64,000 nucleotides of DNA, taken from NCBI GenBank assembly GCA_965203615.1, contig OZ241900.1, forward strand, positions 4,030,001-4,094,000, written 5' to 3'. This stretch comes from VXNE01 sp965203615. Lineage in GTDB: Bacteria > Pseudomonadota > Gammaproteobacteria > Pseudomonadales > Azotimanducaceae. The notes beneath the pieces were generated by a model. It saw nothing but the letters and a program-made list of their open reading frames with translations. It searched no databases and was not told the origin of the DNA. The translations under genes and the position numbers were made by a program. Shown here in pieces: positions 17,496-26,224 of this stretch (positions within the stretch are counted from its first letter, which is position 1; every line of letters starts with the position of its first letter).

Positions 17496-19727
17496 CTACT
17501 CCTTCCTTGTGTTGGCCGTTGCCAGAACCTGGCTGTCGGCGGCGAGAAGATAACGATACAGCCGCAAGGCGAGTTCGCTGTCGCTGTCTTCGAGCAGGCG
17601 CAAGGCAGCGGTCGTGAGGACGATCGTCTGACAGGCCACATCGGTGACGGTGTTGCGGATGGGCGGCTGCGGTCCAAAGAGGGCTCGGGTCTCAACGACA
17701 TCGCCCGGACCGCGCTGGCCGATGCGCTCGCCTCCCTCGTCGAATACGGAGGCGCGGCCGACGGTCAGCAACTGCAGACCCGCAGATGCGGGGTCGGTGG
17801 CGATGATGGACTCGTCGGGGCCGTAGTAACGGACCTGCACCCAGTCGCCGAGCGCTTCGGTCAGCGCTTCGAACTCGGACTGGCGGTCGAGATGGCGCTC
17901 CATCGCGTCCGCGACCTGGTCCAGCAGCGCACCGGCCTGCGCATCGTCCTTCTCTCGCGAGTCTTCGATGAGAACGTCCTCGCATCGTTCGAGGCCAAGG
18001 TCGGCGTCTGCCGCGAAATGCGCGTTCTCGAAGACCGGCGGTGGGAGGTTGCGTTTCAGTTCGCCCTTGAGCTGATCGGGCGCTGCGCAGAGTACGACCG
18101 CCGTCCCCTTGTCCCGAGCGGCGCGCATGAACCGGCACACCGCGTTGACGGCCGAGAAGTCAACGCCGGAAACGGCTTCGAAATCGAGCAGAACGCATTT
18201 CGGTCGTGGTTCGCAGTCCAGTGATTCCTTTAGGCGTTCCGCCAGGGGATGGCCGCTGCCAAAGAAAATGTACCCCTGCAACCGGTAGGCCTGCGCTCGC
18301 TCGCCTTCTGCCTGGAGAATCGCTCGGTCGGGGATCGGTCGGCTTCGCTTGCTGTGCCGGTCGCGGGCGGTGTACCGGGACTCGATCGCGTTCATGCGGC
18401 TCAAGCGAACGACGAAGAAGACGATGGTGATTGCCATGCCGATGCCGACGCCCTCGAAGAACCCGAAGATAGTGATGGTCAGGAACATCACGACGATGAT
18501 CGCGTAGTCCGTGGTGGGTACGCGCCTTCGGATCTTCACCAGCCACTCCTCGATCATCGCGATGCCGGTGAAGAGCAGGACGCCGCCCATCAGCGGTACG
18601 GGAAGATACTTGAGTAGCGCATTGCCCAGCAGGAGAGTGGAACCGATCACGGCGGCGGCGACGAGGCCGGTGAACCGCATGTCCACACCGAACATCAGGC
18701 TGCGCATCGACGTGGAAACCACCGCGCAGCCGGGTGGTCCGCCGCCCAGGCCGGCGGCGAATGCGGCCACCCCCACGAGACGGAATTCCCGGTTCCAGTC
18801 CAGTTCCCGGTTGGCCGCGAGTTCGAGGCCGCCGACGTACATGACGATGCACAGGAGCGTGACGAGAAGCAGGGTCAGCATGTTGGGAATTTGCGCGATG
18901 ACGGTCCCCCAGTCTGCTAGCGCCAGTGTTTCCGGGCTGAAGGCCGGCCAGAGGCGGCCCTCGGATATGCTGGCGAACAGGAACCCCGCCGCTCTCGCCT
19001 CGTCGCCGGAGATCCCGAGCACCGAGAGACCCAGGTGGCAAAGCGCGACGGTCGCGAGGAAACTGACCGGCAGCAGCAGGAAACTGCTCCAGCGCCTTGT
19101 CGCGAGGTACAGACCGACGCCATAGGCGATGCCCACACCCCAGTTGGCCGCCACGTGCGGATCGAACAGCACGGCAAGCGACTCCCGATCGAGTCTGACC
19201 CCCATCAGCGCCAGCGCGACAAGGCACACCACGCCCCCGGTGCCGGCGACGAAGCCGGACGATACGGGATAGGGAATGAATCTCATCAGATTGGTCAGGC
19301 GGAAACGCCCCATGAGCAATGTGATGAGGCCGGTGGCCAATGCGCACAGGATGATGATCACGGCCATCGTCGCGAACAGGACGTCTCCCTCCAGGGCCAG
19401 CGATCCGCTGACGACCGCCAGCACGATGAGCGTGGGCACCGGCGGGGCGGAGACCGCGCCGGGAAAGCCGCTCTTGAGGGCGATCACGAGGCAGGCGGCG
19501 AAGCAGCCGAACAGGACAAGGCCGACGCCCTGGGAGGCGTACGGCGCGAGGGGCCCGGAGAAGACGAGCATCGCCAGCGGGACTTCGCCCACCACGACGT
19601 TGACGCCCGATACGCAACCGACGGTCAATGCGAGCAGCGTCCTCTTAGAGAGGACGTTCTCGCGGAGGTTGTTCGCGAATGTGCCGTTCCCTTCCACCCT
19701 GTCCAATGTCCCCCTGTCGGCAACCAA
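17496..19727 (-). CDS. SulP-family anion transporter with STAS and cyclic-nucleotide-binding domains
   Basis: A 743-residue inner-membrane protein. Residues about 25-430 hold the hydrophobic SulP/SLC26 transport core, with many membrane segments (for example VGEVPLAMLVFSGPLAPYA, FIPYPVSSGFVAGTGGV and a GGGPPGCAVVSTSMRS loop). A STAS domain follows at about 470-580 (CVLLDFEAVSGVDFSAVNAV). A cNMP-binding-like domain occupies about 620-735 (DESIIATDPASAGLQLLTVGRASVFDEGG). SulP proteins move sulfate, bicarbonate or dicarboxylates; the substrate here is unknown. It is the first gene of the PKS-side minus-strand set, but 171 bp separate it from the ACP, so co-transcription is uncertain. Confidence 0.93.
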   Translation of the reverse strand: MVADRGTLDRVEGNGTFANNLRENVLSKRTLLALTVGCVSGVNVVVGEVPLAMLVFSGPLAPYASQGVGLVLFGCFAACLVIALKSGFPGAVSAPPVPTLIVLAVVSGSLALEGDVLFATMAVIIILCALATGLITLLMGRFRLTNLMRFIPYPVSSGFVAGTGGVVCLVALALMGVRLDRESLAVLFDPHVAANWGVGIAYGVGLYLATRRWSSFLLLPVSFLATVALCHLGLSVLGISGDEARAAGFLFASISEGRLWPAFSPETLALADWGTVIAQIPNMLTLLLVTLLCIVMYVGGLELAANRELDWNREFRLVGVAAFAAGLGGGPPGCAVVSTSMRSLMFGVDMRFTGLVAAAVIGSTLLLGNALLKYLPVPLMGGVLLFTGIAMIEEWLVKIRRRVPTTDYAIIVVMFLTITIFGFFEGVGIGMAITIVFFVVRLSRMNAIESRYTARDRHSKRSRPIPDRAILQAEGERAQAYRLQGYIFFGSGHPLAERLKESLDCEPRPKCVLLDFEAVSGVDFSAVNAVCRFMRAARDKGTAVVLCAAPDQLKGELKRNLPPPVFENAHFAADADLGLERCEDVLIEDSREKDDAQAGALLDQVADAMERHLDRQSEFEALTEALGDWVQVRYYGPDESIIATDPASAGLQLLTVGRASVFDEGGERIGQRGPGDVVETRALFGPQPPIRNTVTDVACQTIVLTTAALRLLEDSDSELALRLYRYLLAADSQVLATANTRKE

Positions 19728-20021
19728 CGCAGGCGCGCGAGACTATAGCGCAAAGCTGCGGAGGCCAGATGCCTGGTTGGAGGATCCAGTCTGGAGTTGC
19801 CAGAACAACAGGGGTGTCGATTCCGCTGGTGTTGGTCGCCGCAACCGGTGTCCTGACGTTGGCCTGCCCGACATTGCAGTTACACTCTCGGAGTGGATGA
19901 TCGGACGTTTGAGTGAGTGCATGAAGCAGTCATACGACTTTTCGAAGTCATTAAAGAACCCTTACTTGCGCAAATCGAAGAAGCAGCCAACCACACGGTT
20001 GGATAAGGTCAGGAGACATCG
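19728..20021. other. divergent intergenic region between SulP and SDR genes
   Basis: A 294-bp non-coding stretch between two divergently read genes, so it should hold promoters for both. The right half (about 19920-20020) is visibly more AT-rich than the surroundings. It ends in CAGGAGACATCG directly before the SDR ATG, a good ribosome binding site. No clear sigma-70 pair or operator could be picked out with confidence. Confidence 0.5.
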
Positions 20022-20846
20022 ATGAAGCGTCTGCAGAACAAGGTGGCCTGGGTGACGGGCTCATCGCGTGGGATCGGCCGTGTGGTCGCTGAGCATCTCG
20101 CGAGCCTTGGCGCGAAGGTCGCGGTCCATGGAACGACGCCGATGTCGACGCGGCAACTCGGGGAGGCAGCATCGCTCGAGGCCGTTGCGACGGAGATCGC
20201 GGCGGCGCACGGGACCGAGGTGCTCGCGGTCCACGGCGACCTGACCGACGTCGATGTAGTGGCACGCAACGTCCGCGAGGTCCGGGAGCGGTTCGGCAGG
20301 ATCGACATCCTCGTCAACAATGCCGGCGGCGATATCGGATCGAAGGGCGTCACCGGAGAGAACGCCGGCAAGCCCATCGTCAACGACGCCGTCAACATAT
20401 CCCTGACCGATGTCGAGACGATCCTCGACCGCAACCTGCGCACGTGCATTCTCGTCTGCCGGGAAGTGGTGCCCGAGATGATGGACAGGAACGAGGGCTG
20501 GATCGTCACCATCGGCAGCATCGCGGGCCTCGCGGGGCACCAGAGCGAGGTCTCCTACAGCGTTGCCAAGGCGGCCGTGCATGAATACACGCGCTGCCTG
20601 GCCGCGCAGCTTCGTCCTCACGGCGTCTACGCGAACATCATCGCTCCCGGCGAGATCATCACCCCCCGGTTCGAGGCCAGCCGCCCGACGCGCGACGAGC
20701 GCAAGGTACAGACGGGCGCGCTGACGCGATACGGCTGGCCGCTCGAAGTCGCCAGGGCGGTGGAGTTTTTCGTCACCAGCGACTCGTCGTATGTCACCGG
20801 GCAGGTGCTGCGCGTGGACGGCGGCATGCAGCTCTGGCCTGCCTAG
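20022..20846 (+). CDS. short-chain dehydrogenase/reductase (FabG-like)
   Basis: A 274-residue classical SDR predicted to use NAD(P)H. It has the cofactor loop TGSSRGIG near residue 13, the NNAG motif, a catalytic Ser in TIGSIAGLAGHQ, and the YSVAK active site (YxxxK). The C-terminus SSYVTGQVLRVDGGMQLWP is typical of the 3-oxoacyl-ACP reductase-like group. The substrate is unknown. A strong ribosome binding site (AGGAG) sits 7 nt before the ATG. It is divergent from the SulP gene, so a link to the PKS pathway is possible but unsupported. Confidence 0.92.
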   Translation: MKRLQNKVAWVTGSSRGIGRVVAEHLASLGAKVAVHGTTPMSTRQLGEAASLEAVATEIAAAHGTEVLAVHGDLTDVDVVARNVREVRERFGRIDILVNNAGGDIGSKGVTGENAGKPIVNDAVNISLTDVETILDRNLRTCILVCREVVPEMMDRNEGWIVTIGSIAGLAGHQSEVSYSVAKAAVHEYTRCLAAQLRPHGVYANIIAPGEIITPRFEASRPTRDERKVQTGALTRYGWPLEVARAVEFFVTSDSSYVTGQVLRVDGGMQLWPA

Positions 20847-20906
20847 CTTCAGCATGTATGACACGTTGTCCTTGACACCATGACACGAAGAAGTCAAGGT
20901 GCGGCC

Positions 20907-21149
20907 ATGATCACCATGCCGGTTGCCGAACTGAAGGCGCAGTTTTCGAAGGTGCTCGCTGCGGTTCGCGCCGGTGAGCGGGTCGGAGTGCTGTACGGAA
21001 AGTCCAGGGAACCCGTGGCCATGATCGTACCGTACGAGTCCGTGGATCTGCCCGAAAGGGACGTGGGATTCCTCGACGGAAAGGTCAGGATCGTGTTCAT
21101 GGACGACTTCGACATGACGGAAGAGGAACTGCTCGGCCTCGGCGAATGA
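20907..21149 (+). CDS. Phd/YefM-type antitoxin
   Basis: An 80-residue protein with the Phd/YefM N-terminal DNA-binding fold pattern: MITMPVAELKAQFSKVLAAV, then a basic turn and PVAMIVPYE. It is followed by a short acidic C-terminal tail of the kind that binds a PIN toxin. The start at 20907 is preferred over an in-frame ATG at 20880 because it gives the usual family N-terminus. Its stop overlaps the toxin start by 4 bp (ATGA). It probably represses its own operon and neutralises the next gene product. Confidence 0.85.
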   Translation: MITMPVAELKAQFSKVLAAVRAGERVGVLYGKSREPVAMIVPYESVDLPERDVGFLDGKVRIVFMDDFDMTEEELLGLGE

Positions 21150-21547
21150 CGTATCTGCTCGACACGCATGTCCTGCTATGGTCGATCGGGCAGTCGCACC
21201 TGCTGTCGGCCACGGCGCGGGACCTGATCCGGGACCGGGCCAACGAGGTCGTCGTCAGCTCGGTCTCCCTGTGGGAGATATCATTGAAGTACGGCATCGG
21301 AAAGCTCGTCCTGGGGTCCATGGCGCCGGACGACATACCAGGGTACTGTGACAACCTGGGATTCCGGATTCGAGAGCTCGACTCCGCGAGCGCCTCGACG
21401 TATCACACGCTTCCCCGGGTCGCGGAACATCGTGATCCCTTTGATCGCATGTTGGTGCACCAGTGCATCCGTATGCGCGCGCATCTCGTCACCCGGGACA
21501 CCCGGCTGGCGCAATACGAGGCACGCGGCCTCGCCTGCGTCTGGTAG
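21146..21547 (+). CDS. PIN-domain toxin (VapC-like ribonuclease)
   Basis: A 133-residue PIN protein. Acidic residues expected of the Mg-dependent ribonuclease site are present: Asp in YLLDTHVLLW, Glu in SLWEISLKYGIGKL and Asp in HRDPFDRMLVHQ, with a final TRDTRLAQY. The arrangement LLDTHVLLW / WEI / DPFDR marks the common PIN subfamily that pairs with Phd-type antitoxins. It overlaps the antitoxin by 4 bp and is translated from ATG. Confidence 0.93.
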   Translation: MTYLLDTHVLLWSIGQSHLLSATARDLIRDRANEVVVSSVSLWEISLKYGIGKLVLGSMAPDDIPGYCDNLGFRIRELDSASASTYHTLPRVAEHRDPFDRMLVHQCIRMRAHLVTRDTRLAQYEARGLACVW

Positions 21548-21563
21548 CCGTCCGGGCTGCCGC

Positions 21564-22388
21564 TCAGCGAGCTCCGAGTCCGTACGGTTCGCCCCAGGTC
21601 AATCCTTCGGCAGCCGTCGTCTTCGGCCGGTACTCGCAACCGATCCAGCCATCGTAGCCGAGCGCGTCGCAGAGCTCGAACAGGTAGGTCAGGTTCACTT
21701 CGCCGTGCTGGGGCTCGTGGCGCCCGGGGACGCTTGAGAACTGGATGTGCCCGATGATGTCGAGATTGTCGGCGAGGCGCCGCCCGAGGTTCCCTTCCAT
21801 GATCTGGCGGTGATAGAAGTCGAACTGAAGCCCCACGTTGTCCCGGCCGATGGCCTCGATGCAGCGGCGGGTCTCGCCGGTCCGGGTCAGCAGGTAGCCG
21901 GGCGTGTCGATGCTGTTGAGTGGTTCGAGGAGGATGCGGATGTCGTGGGTTGCGGCGCGGTCGGCGGCGAAGCGCACGTTCTCTACGAGTACCGCCAGGG
22001 CTTCGCTGCGGTCGGGGCCGGCGACGACACCCGCCAGAACATGAATCATCGGGACGTCCAGGACCACTGCGTAGTCCAGTGCCTGTTCGAAGTGGCCCCT
22101 GAAGTCGGCCTGTCTGCCGGGGACCCCCGCCAGCCCGCGCTCGCCCCCGGCTGCATCTCCGGGGGGCGTGTTGAGCAGGATCATCGTCAGGCCCGAGTCG
22201 GCAAGCCAGCGCCTTGCATCGACTGCGCGATCGGCGTAGGGGGACAGGAACTCCACCGCGGTGAACCCCAGATCGCGTGCGGCCCGCATGCGTTCTGCGA
22301 CGGGGAGGTCGGGGAACATCATGCTGATGTTGGCGGCGAATCTCGGCACCGGAACGTCTTCTGCCCGGGAAGTCCGCGCAGTGTACAC
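21564..22388 (-). CDS. hyi: hydroxypyruvate isomerase-family TIM-barrel enzyme
   Basis: A 274-residue xylose-isomerase-like TIM barrel, predicted to interconvert hydroxypyruvate and tartronate semialdehyde or a related 2-oxo-tetronate. Family signatures are RFAANISMMFPDLP at the N-terminus, LGFTAVEFLSPY, ILLEPLNSIDTPGYLL (metal-binding Glu), LQFDFYHRQIMEGNL and GWIGCEYRPKT near the C-terminus. About 14 residues precede the conserved start, so an alternative downstream start is possible. It is convergent with the toxin gene (16 bp between stops). No other glyoxylate or tetronate genes are adjacent, so the physiological substrate is uncertain. Confidence 0.85.
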   Translation of the reverse strand: MYTARTSRAEDVPVPRFAANISMMFPDLPVAERMRAARDLGFTAVEFLSPYADRAVDARRWLADSGLTMILLNTPPGDAAGGERGLAGVPGRQADFRGHFEQALDYAVVLDVPMIHVLAGVVAGPDRSEALAVLVENVRFAADRAATHDIRILLEPLNSIDTPGYLLTRTGETRRCIEAIGRDNVGLQFDFYHRQIMEGNLGRRLADNLDIIGHIQFSSVPGRHEPQHGEVNLTYLFELCDALGYDGWIGCEYRPKTTAAEGLTWGEPYGLGAR

Positions 22389-22422
22389 GCCAACCGCTTC
22401 GATCTCTGACCCGGGGTCCGTC

Positions 22423-24309
22423 CTACTCGCTGACGGTGGCGTCCGCTCCGGTGCCCGTTTCCTCGTCCGTCCACCACAGGTGCGGAAATCCTGTCCAGTT
22501 CATGTGCTCGAACCCGAGGGGCGGGTGGCGGATGCGAGTCCAGTGCGTGACGTGGCGTCCAGCCGGATGGCCATCCGGAATCACGTAAAAACTGTGCAGC
22601 AGTACGCGGTCCAGGGCGCGCCCGGCGGTGTTCATCTCCTCTTCCGTGTCCGATTCGAGGATCTTCTCCACCAGGGAGTCGATTGCGGGGTTTCGGATGC
22701 CGGCGTAGTTCCTCATGTTGGGTAGATCGGCGTACTGGGAAGTGAACTGACTTCGCAGGCGGTGGCGGTCGGGCATCTCCCCCACGCGAAGTTTGCGCAC
22801 GGTCGCGTCGAAGTCGTAGTTTCGCAGGCGATTGGTCAGGATATTGCGCTCCACCCTGCGCAACTGCGCATCGACGCCCAACCGCGTCAGGTTGTCCGCG
22901 AAGGGAACCAGCATCCGTTCGTGATCGTGATAGGTGACCAGCAGTTCGAGCGGAAACGGCTCGCCGGTAACCGCGTGCACCCGCTTGAAGTCCCTGACGA
23001 CCCAACCCGCTTCTTCGAGCAGCGCATCGGCTTCAAGAAGGGTCCTTCGATTGCGGCCAAGGGCATGGTTTTCAGGCAGTTCCACCGGATCCGTGAAGAC
23101 CCGTTCGGGAATCCTCCCGCGCAGCGGTCGGAGCAGTTCGAGTTCTTCGACGGAGGGCAATCCACTGGACTGCAATCCCGAGCGGACGAAATAGCTGTTG
23201 TTGCGGTGCATGCCGCTGTGCCAGTAGACGCGATTGGCCCACTCGAAGTTGTAGGCGAGGGTGAGCGCTTCCCGAACGCGGATGTCGTTGAAGGGTTCTC
23301 TCCGGGTATTGAAGACCAGGCCGAAGTGCATGCCGTAGGAGTACCCCATCCGGTACGTCTCCTTCCTGAACAGCCCCTGGTGATAGGCGTCGAAGTCGTA
23401 GGCGGTGGCGAAGTCGTTCTCGTTCTCCTCGAAGTAGAAGTCGAGCAGGCCGGCCCGCAACGCCTGCAGCATGACCCGCTTGTCGAAGTAGTACGTGAGA
23501 TGAATCTCGTCGAAGTTGAAATGACCGGCGGTGAGGTTGAGATCCTTGCCCCAGTAATCGGGCACGCGCTCGAATACCACCTTGTACCCGGGCAACACTG
23601 ACGCGATGCGGTAGGCACCGTTGCCCAGCGGTAGTTCGAGGGTTGTTTCATCGAACGCCCTTTCCTCCCAGAAGTGTTTGGGCAGCGGCGCGAACGCGGC
23701 GGTCAGGATGACGAGGAAGGGTGTCTTTTCGGCCTCGTCACTGAAGTGGAATCTGAACGACCAGGCGTCGATCTGCTCCAGGCTAACGATATGTTCGTGT
23801 TCCTTCCTCCAGGTAATGGACCCCTTGCGCTTGATCATGTCGAAGGTCCACAGCACATCCTCCATGGTCACCGGCCGGCCGTCGTGCCAATGGGCGTTTT
23901 CGCGCAGTCTGTAGGTCACCCAACTGTAGTCGTCGGCAACCTCCACGCTCTCCGCGAGCCAGCAGTAGTACGACGCCAGCTCGTCTTCCCCCCGGCGCAT
24001 CAGGGGATCGTAGATGTAGGAGCCCGATCCGTATCGGGGATCGATGTAGTGGGCGAGGTTCCCCTTGTCGACAAACGGGTTCAGGTTGTTGAACGTGCTG
24101 ATGCTGCCGACATTGACACGTCCGCCTTTTGGCGCCTCAGCATTGACGTAGTCGAAGTGGGCCATGTCCGGCGGATACTTGAGATTCCCGAAGTACGCGA
24201 AGCCATGACTCGGTTCCCGGGACAGGACGGGTGCTGTGAACGCGACCGCGAACGCGGCTGCGAACACAATGGGGCGGGGAGACGGCCAGCGAGAACCCGT
24301 CGGCTGCAT
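22423..24309 (-). CDS. periplasmic family-5 extracellular solute-binding protein
   Basis: A 628-residue ABC-transporter substrate-binding protein of the oligopeptide/microcin-C (YejA-like) class. A Sec signal peptide (PIVFAAAFAVAFTAPVLS) is followed by the YejA-like motif FAYFGNLKYPPDMAHFDYV. Class features include NAEAPKGG, the loop SYIYDPLMRRGEDELASYYCWLAE, and VREALTLAYNFEWANRVYW. No permease or ATPase genes lie next to it, so it is an orphan binding protein in this window and may use a transporter encoded elsewhere. It shares a 72-bp divergent intergenic region with the EthD gene. Confidence 0.93.
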   Translation of the reverse strand: MQPTGSRWPSPRPIVFAAAFAVAFTAPVLSREPSHGFAYFGNLKYPPDMAHFDYVNAEAPKGGRVNVGSISTFNNLNPFVDKGNLAHYIDPRYGSGSYIYDPLMRRGEDELASYYCWLAESVEVADDYSWVTYRLRENAHWHDGRPVTMEDVLWTFDMIKRKGSITWRKEHEHIVSLEQIDAWSFRFHFSDEAEKTPFLVILTAAFAPLPKHFWEERAFDETTLELPLGNGAYRIASVLPGYKVVFERVPDYWGKDLNLTAGHFNFDEIHLTYYFDKRVMLQALRAGLLDFYFEENENDFATAYDFDAYHQGLFRKETYRMGYSYGMHFGLVFNTRREPFNDIRVREALTLAYNFEWANRVYWHSGMHRNNSYFVRSGLQSSGLPSVEELELLRPLRGRIPERVFTDPVELPENHALGRNRRTLLEADALLEEAGWVVRDFKRVHAVTGEPFPLELLVTYHDHERMLVPFADNLTRLGVDAQLRRVERNILTNRLRNYDFDATVRKLRVGEMPDRHRLRSQFTSQYADLPNMRNYAGIRNPAIDSLVEKILESDTEEEMNTAGRALDRVLLHSFYVIPDGHPAGRHVTHWTRIRHPPLGFEHMNWTGFPHLWWTDEETGTGADATVSE

Positions 24310-24381
24310 GATTGTCCGGTGAGGCGACGATTCGGGTCATTGTATGGTAGGGCTTGAGATCGGGAGCAAGAGCCAACGCGC

Positions 24382-25029
24382 ATGTTGAAACAACTCAGCA
24401 TCTTTCGCCGACGGGAAGACCTCTCCAGGGAAGCGTTCCGCGATTACTGGCGCACCCGGCATCCGGACGTGGTTACGCGATTGCCCGGCATTCGGCGCTA
24501 CGTCCAGAACCACGTGACGGCGGTGTTGCGAGGCGAGCCGGGTTGGGACGGCATCGCCGAAGTCTGGTTCGACGACATCGAAAGCATGCGCGCCAACGCT
24601 GGCAGCCCGGTGCTCGCCGACATACGCGAAGACGAGGCGAACTTCATCGCCGCCGGCAGCATGGTGTCCATCGTCACTACCGAACACGTGCTCGGGGGCG
24701 ATTCGACCGGGCAGGAGTTGCGAAAGGTGCTCGCCCTCGTCAAACGCAGGGCTGGGCTCACAGCGGAGCGATTCCAGAAGCAGTGGGGGAGCCGCATCGG
24801 TCGGCAAGTGGCGGACCTGTCGGGCGTTCGTCGCTACGCGCAGGACCATTGCCGATTGGGGATATACCGGGCGGGCAGGGAGCCTGCGTTCGACGGCATG
24901 GCCAGTCTCTGGTACGAGGAGCCCTTCTCGTTGGCCGTTGAAGGACGCCGGATCGTGGCGCTCGAAGAGATGCTGACGGATGTCTCCCGGACGATCGCGC
25001 TGGCAGTGGAAGAGGTAGTCATCGTCTAG
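24382..25029 (+). CDS. protein with two tandem EthD-like domains
   Basis: A 215-residue protein built from two ferredoxin-like EthD (dimeric alpha-beta barrel) halves. The first half has LSIFRRREDLSREAFRDYW, then RTRHPDVVTRLPGIRRYVQNH. The second repeats the pattern: LALVKRRAGLTAERFQKQWG, then VADLSGVRRYAQDH. Each half ends with a WDGIAEVWF or FDGMASLWY block. EthD proteins accompany degradation and oxidation pathways with no settled reaction. The TAG stop is the first codon inside the 114-bp tandem repeat that follows. Confidence 0.85.
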   Translation: MLKQLSIFRRREDLSREAFRDYWRTRHPDVVTRLPGIRRYVQNHVTAVLRGEPGWDGIAEVWFDDIESMRANAGSPVLADIREDEANFIAAGSMVSIVTTEHVLGGDSTGQELRKVLALVKRRAGLTAERFQKQWGSRIGRQVADLSGVRRYAQDHCRLGIYRAGREPAFDGMASLWYEEPFSLAVEGRRIVALEEMLTDVSRTIALAVEEVVIV

Positions 25030-25257
25030 GGGGCTGCGCCGTAGAACGGCACGCGAGTGCCGATCAAGGCGCGGGACCGTAGGTGGGCTCTGGGCGGGGG
25101 TGAAACACGGCGGCCAAAGGGCCGACGGATTTCATGGCGCTAGGGGGCTGCGCCGTAGAACGGCACGCGAGTGCCGATCAAGGCGCGGGACCGTAGGTGG
25201 GCTCTGGGCGGGGGTGAAACACGGCGGCCAAAGGGCCGACGGATTTCATGGCGCTAG
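25026..25257. repeat. 114-bp perfect tandem repeat, two copies, with small hairpins
   Basis: Two adjacent identical 114-bp units (25026-25139 and 25140-25253) plus the first 4 bases of a third. Each unit contains small inverted repeats: GCCGT-AGA-ACGGC, GCAC-GCGA-GTGC with a GNRA-type loop, and CGGCC-AAAG-GGCCG. The first unit carries the EthD stop codon. It looks like an intergenic, structure-forming repetitive element, not coding sequence, although an open frame runs through it. Confidence 0.9.
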
Positions 25258-25351
25258 TGGTAGTGATCAAGCCGTTTTCGTGGGGTCAGGTGTGCTCCTC
25301 TATACTGCCGCCAGGCGACGGGAAACTGGCGCTCTAAGGACACACGGTCGC

Positions 25352-26164
25352 ATGAGAAAACCAGGGCATTGCTCGCGGGTCGCGGTGTTGCTTCTACTGC
25401 TGACGCAAACCGTGGCCATTGCCGGAAACAATTCAATCCCACAGCCCCAGGTGCGACATCTCGAGAACACCGCGCCGAAGAGGATTCTATTCGTCGGCAA
25501 TAGCTATCTTTACTACAACGACAGCCTGCACAACCACGTTCGCCGCATCGCCACCGAGAATGGCCCGCACCCGGAAGAAGACTACGGGTACAGGTCGGCG
25601 ACGATTAGCGGGGCGTCGTTGTCGCAGCATCCGTTGGGCAGGCTTCTGGAACCGGGACGGCTTGGCATCGATCGACCTTTTGACCTAGTCGTACTTCAGG
25701 GAGGCAGCGGTTCGGTGCGGTCCGAAGAGCGCCGCTCGCAGTTCAGGAAAAATGCCGCTGAACTGCAGTCCATGATTTCGGCCAGCCGTGCAGAAACGGC
25801 GCTGTACATGATTCATGCGTACGTCAAGCCGCACCCACGCTTCGACCCGAAGATGGATGAACGCATCGAACACGACTACGTGACGACGGGCAACGCCATC
25901 GGCGCCCTTGTCATTCCCGTTGGCATTGCCTTCAGGAAGGCATATGCGCGGCGTCCGGACATGGAACTGCACAAGGCTTTCGACGGCACGCACCCCAGCC
26001 TGTTAGGGACCTACCTTGCGGCCTGCGTGGTTTATGCAAGCATCTACGAAAAGCTGGCACGCGAGATCGAGTACGACTATTTCGGCGCGATAGAGAAGGA
26101 GGATGCGGAGTTCCTGCGCGCCATCGCCGACGAAACGGTGCAGGAGTTCTATGGTCGCCAATAG
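25352..26164 (+). CDS. secreted SGNH-family hydrolase
   Basis: A 270-residue exported esterase/acylhydrolase-like protein. The start at 25352 gives a clear signal peptide (basic MRKPGHCSR, then VAVLLLLLTQTVAIAG). SGNH block I is RILFVGNSYLYYNDS with the nucleophile Ser. The block equivalent to the Gly/Asn oxyanion region is DLVVLQGGSGSV. Block V is FDGTHPSLLGTYLAA, supplying the catalytic Asp-x-x-His. The substrate is unknown; secreted members often remove acyl groups from sugars. The broken M14 gene follows 60 bp downstream on the same strand. Confidence 0.88.
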   Translation: MRKPGHCSRVAVLLLLLTQTVAIAGNNSIPQPQVRHLENTAPKRILFVGNSYLYYNDSLHNHVRRIATENGPHPEEDYGYRSATISGASLSQHPLGRLLEPGRLGIDRPFDLVVLQGGSGSVRSEERRSQFRKNAAELQSMISASRAETALYMIHAYVKPHPRFDPKMDERIEHDYVTTGNAIGALVIPVGIAFRKAYARRPDMELHKAFDGTHPSLLGTYLAACVVYASIYEKLAREIEYDYFGAIEKEDAEFLRAIADETVQEFYGRQ

Positions 26165-26224
26165 CGACAGGGAGACCCTTGTCACAACCTGCGCCCCCAA
26201 GTGAACACTTGGCGAGACCGTCGC

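Noticed and set aside
25100..25351. Open frame through the tandem repeat joined to the SGNH hydrolase
   Set aside because: It is a translation of the repeat (repeated KHGGQRADGFHG) and precedes a good signal peptide start at 25352.
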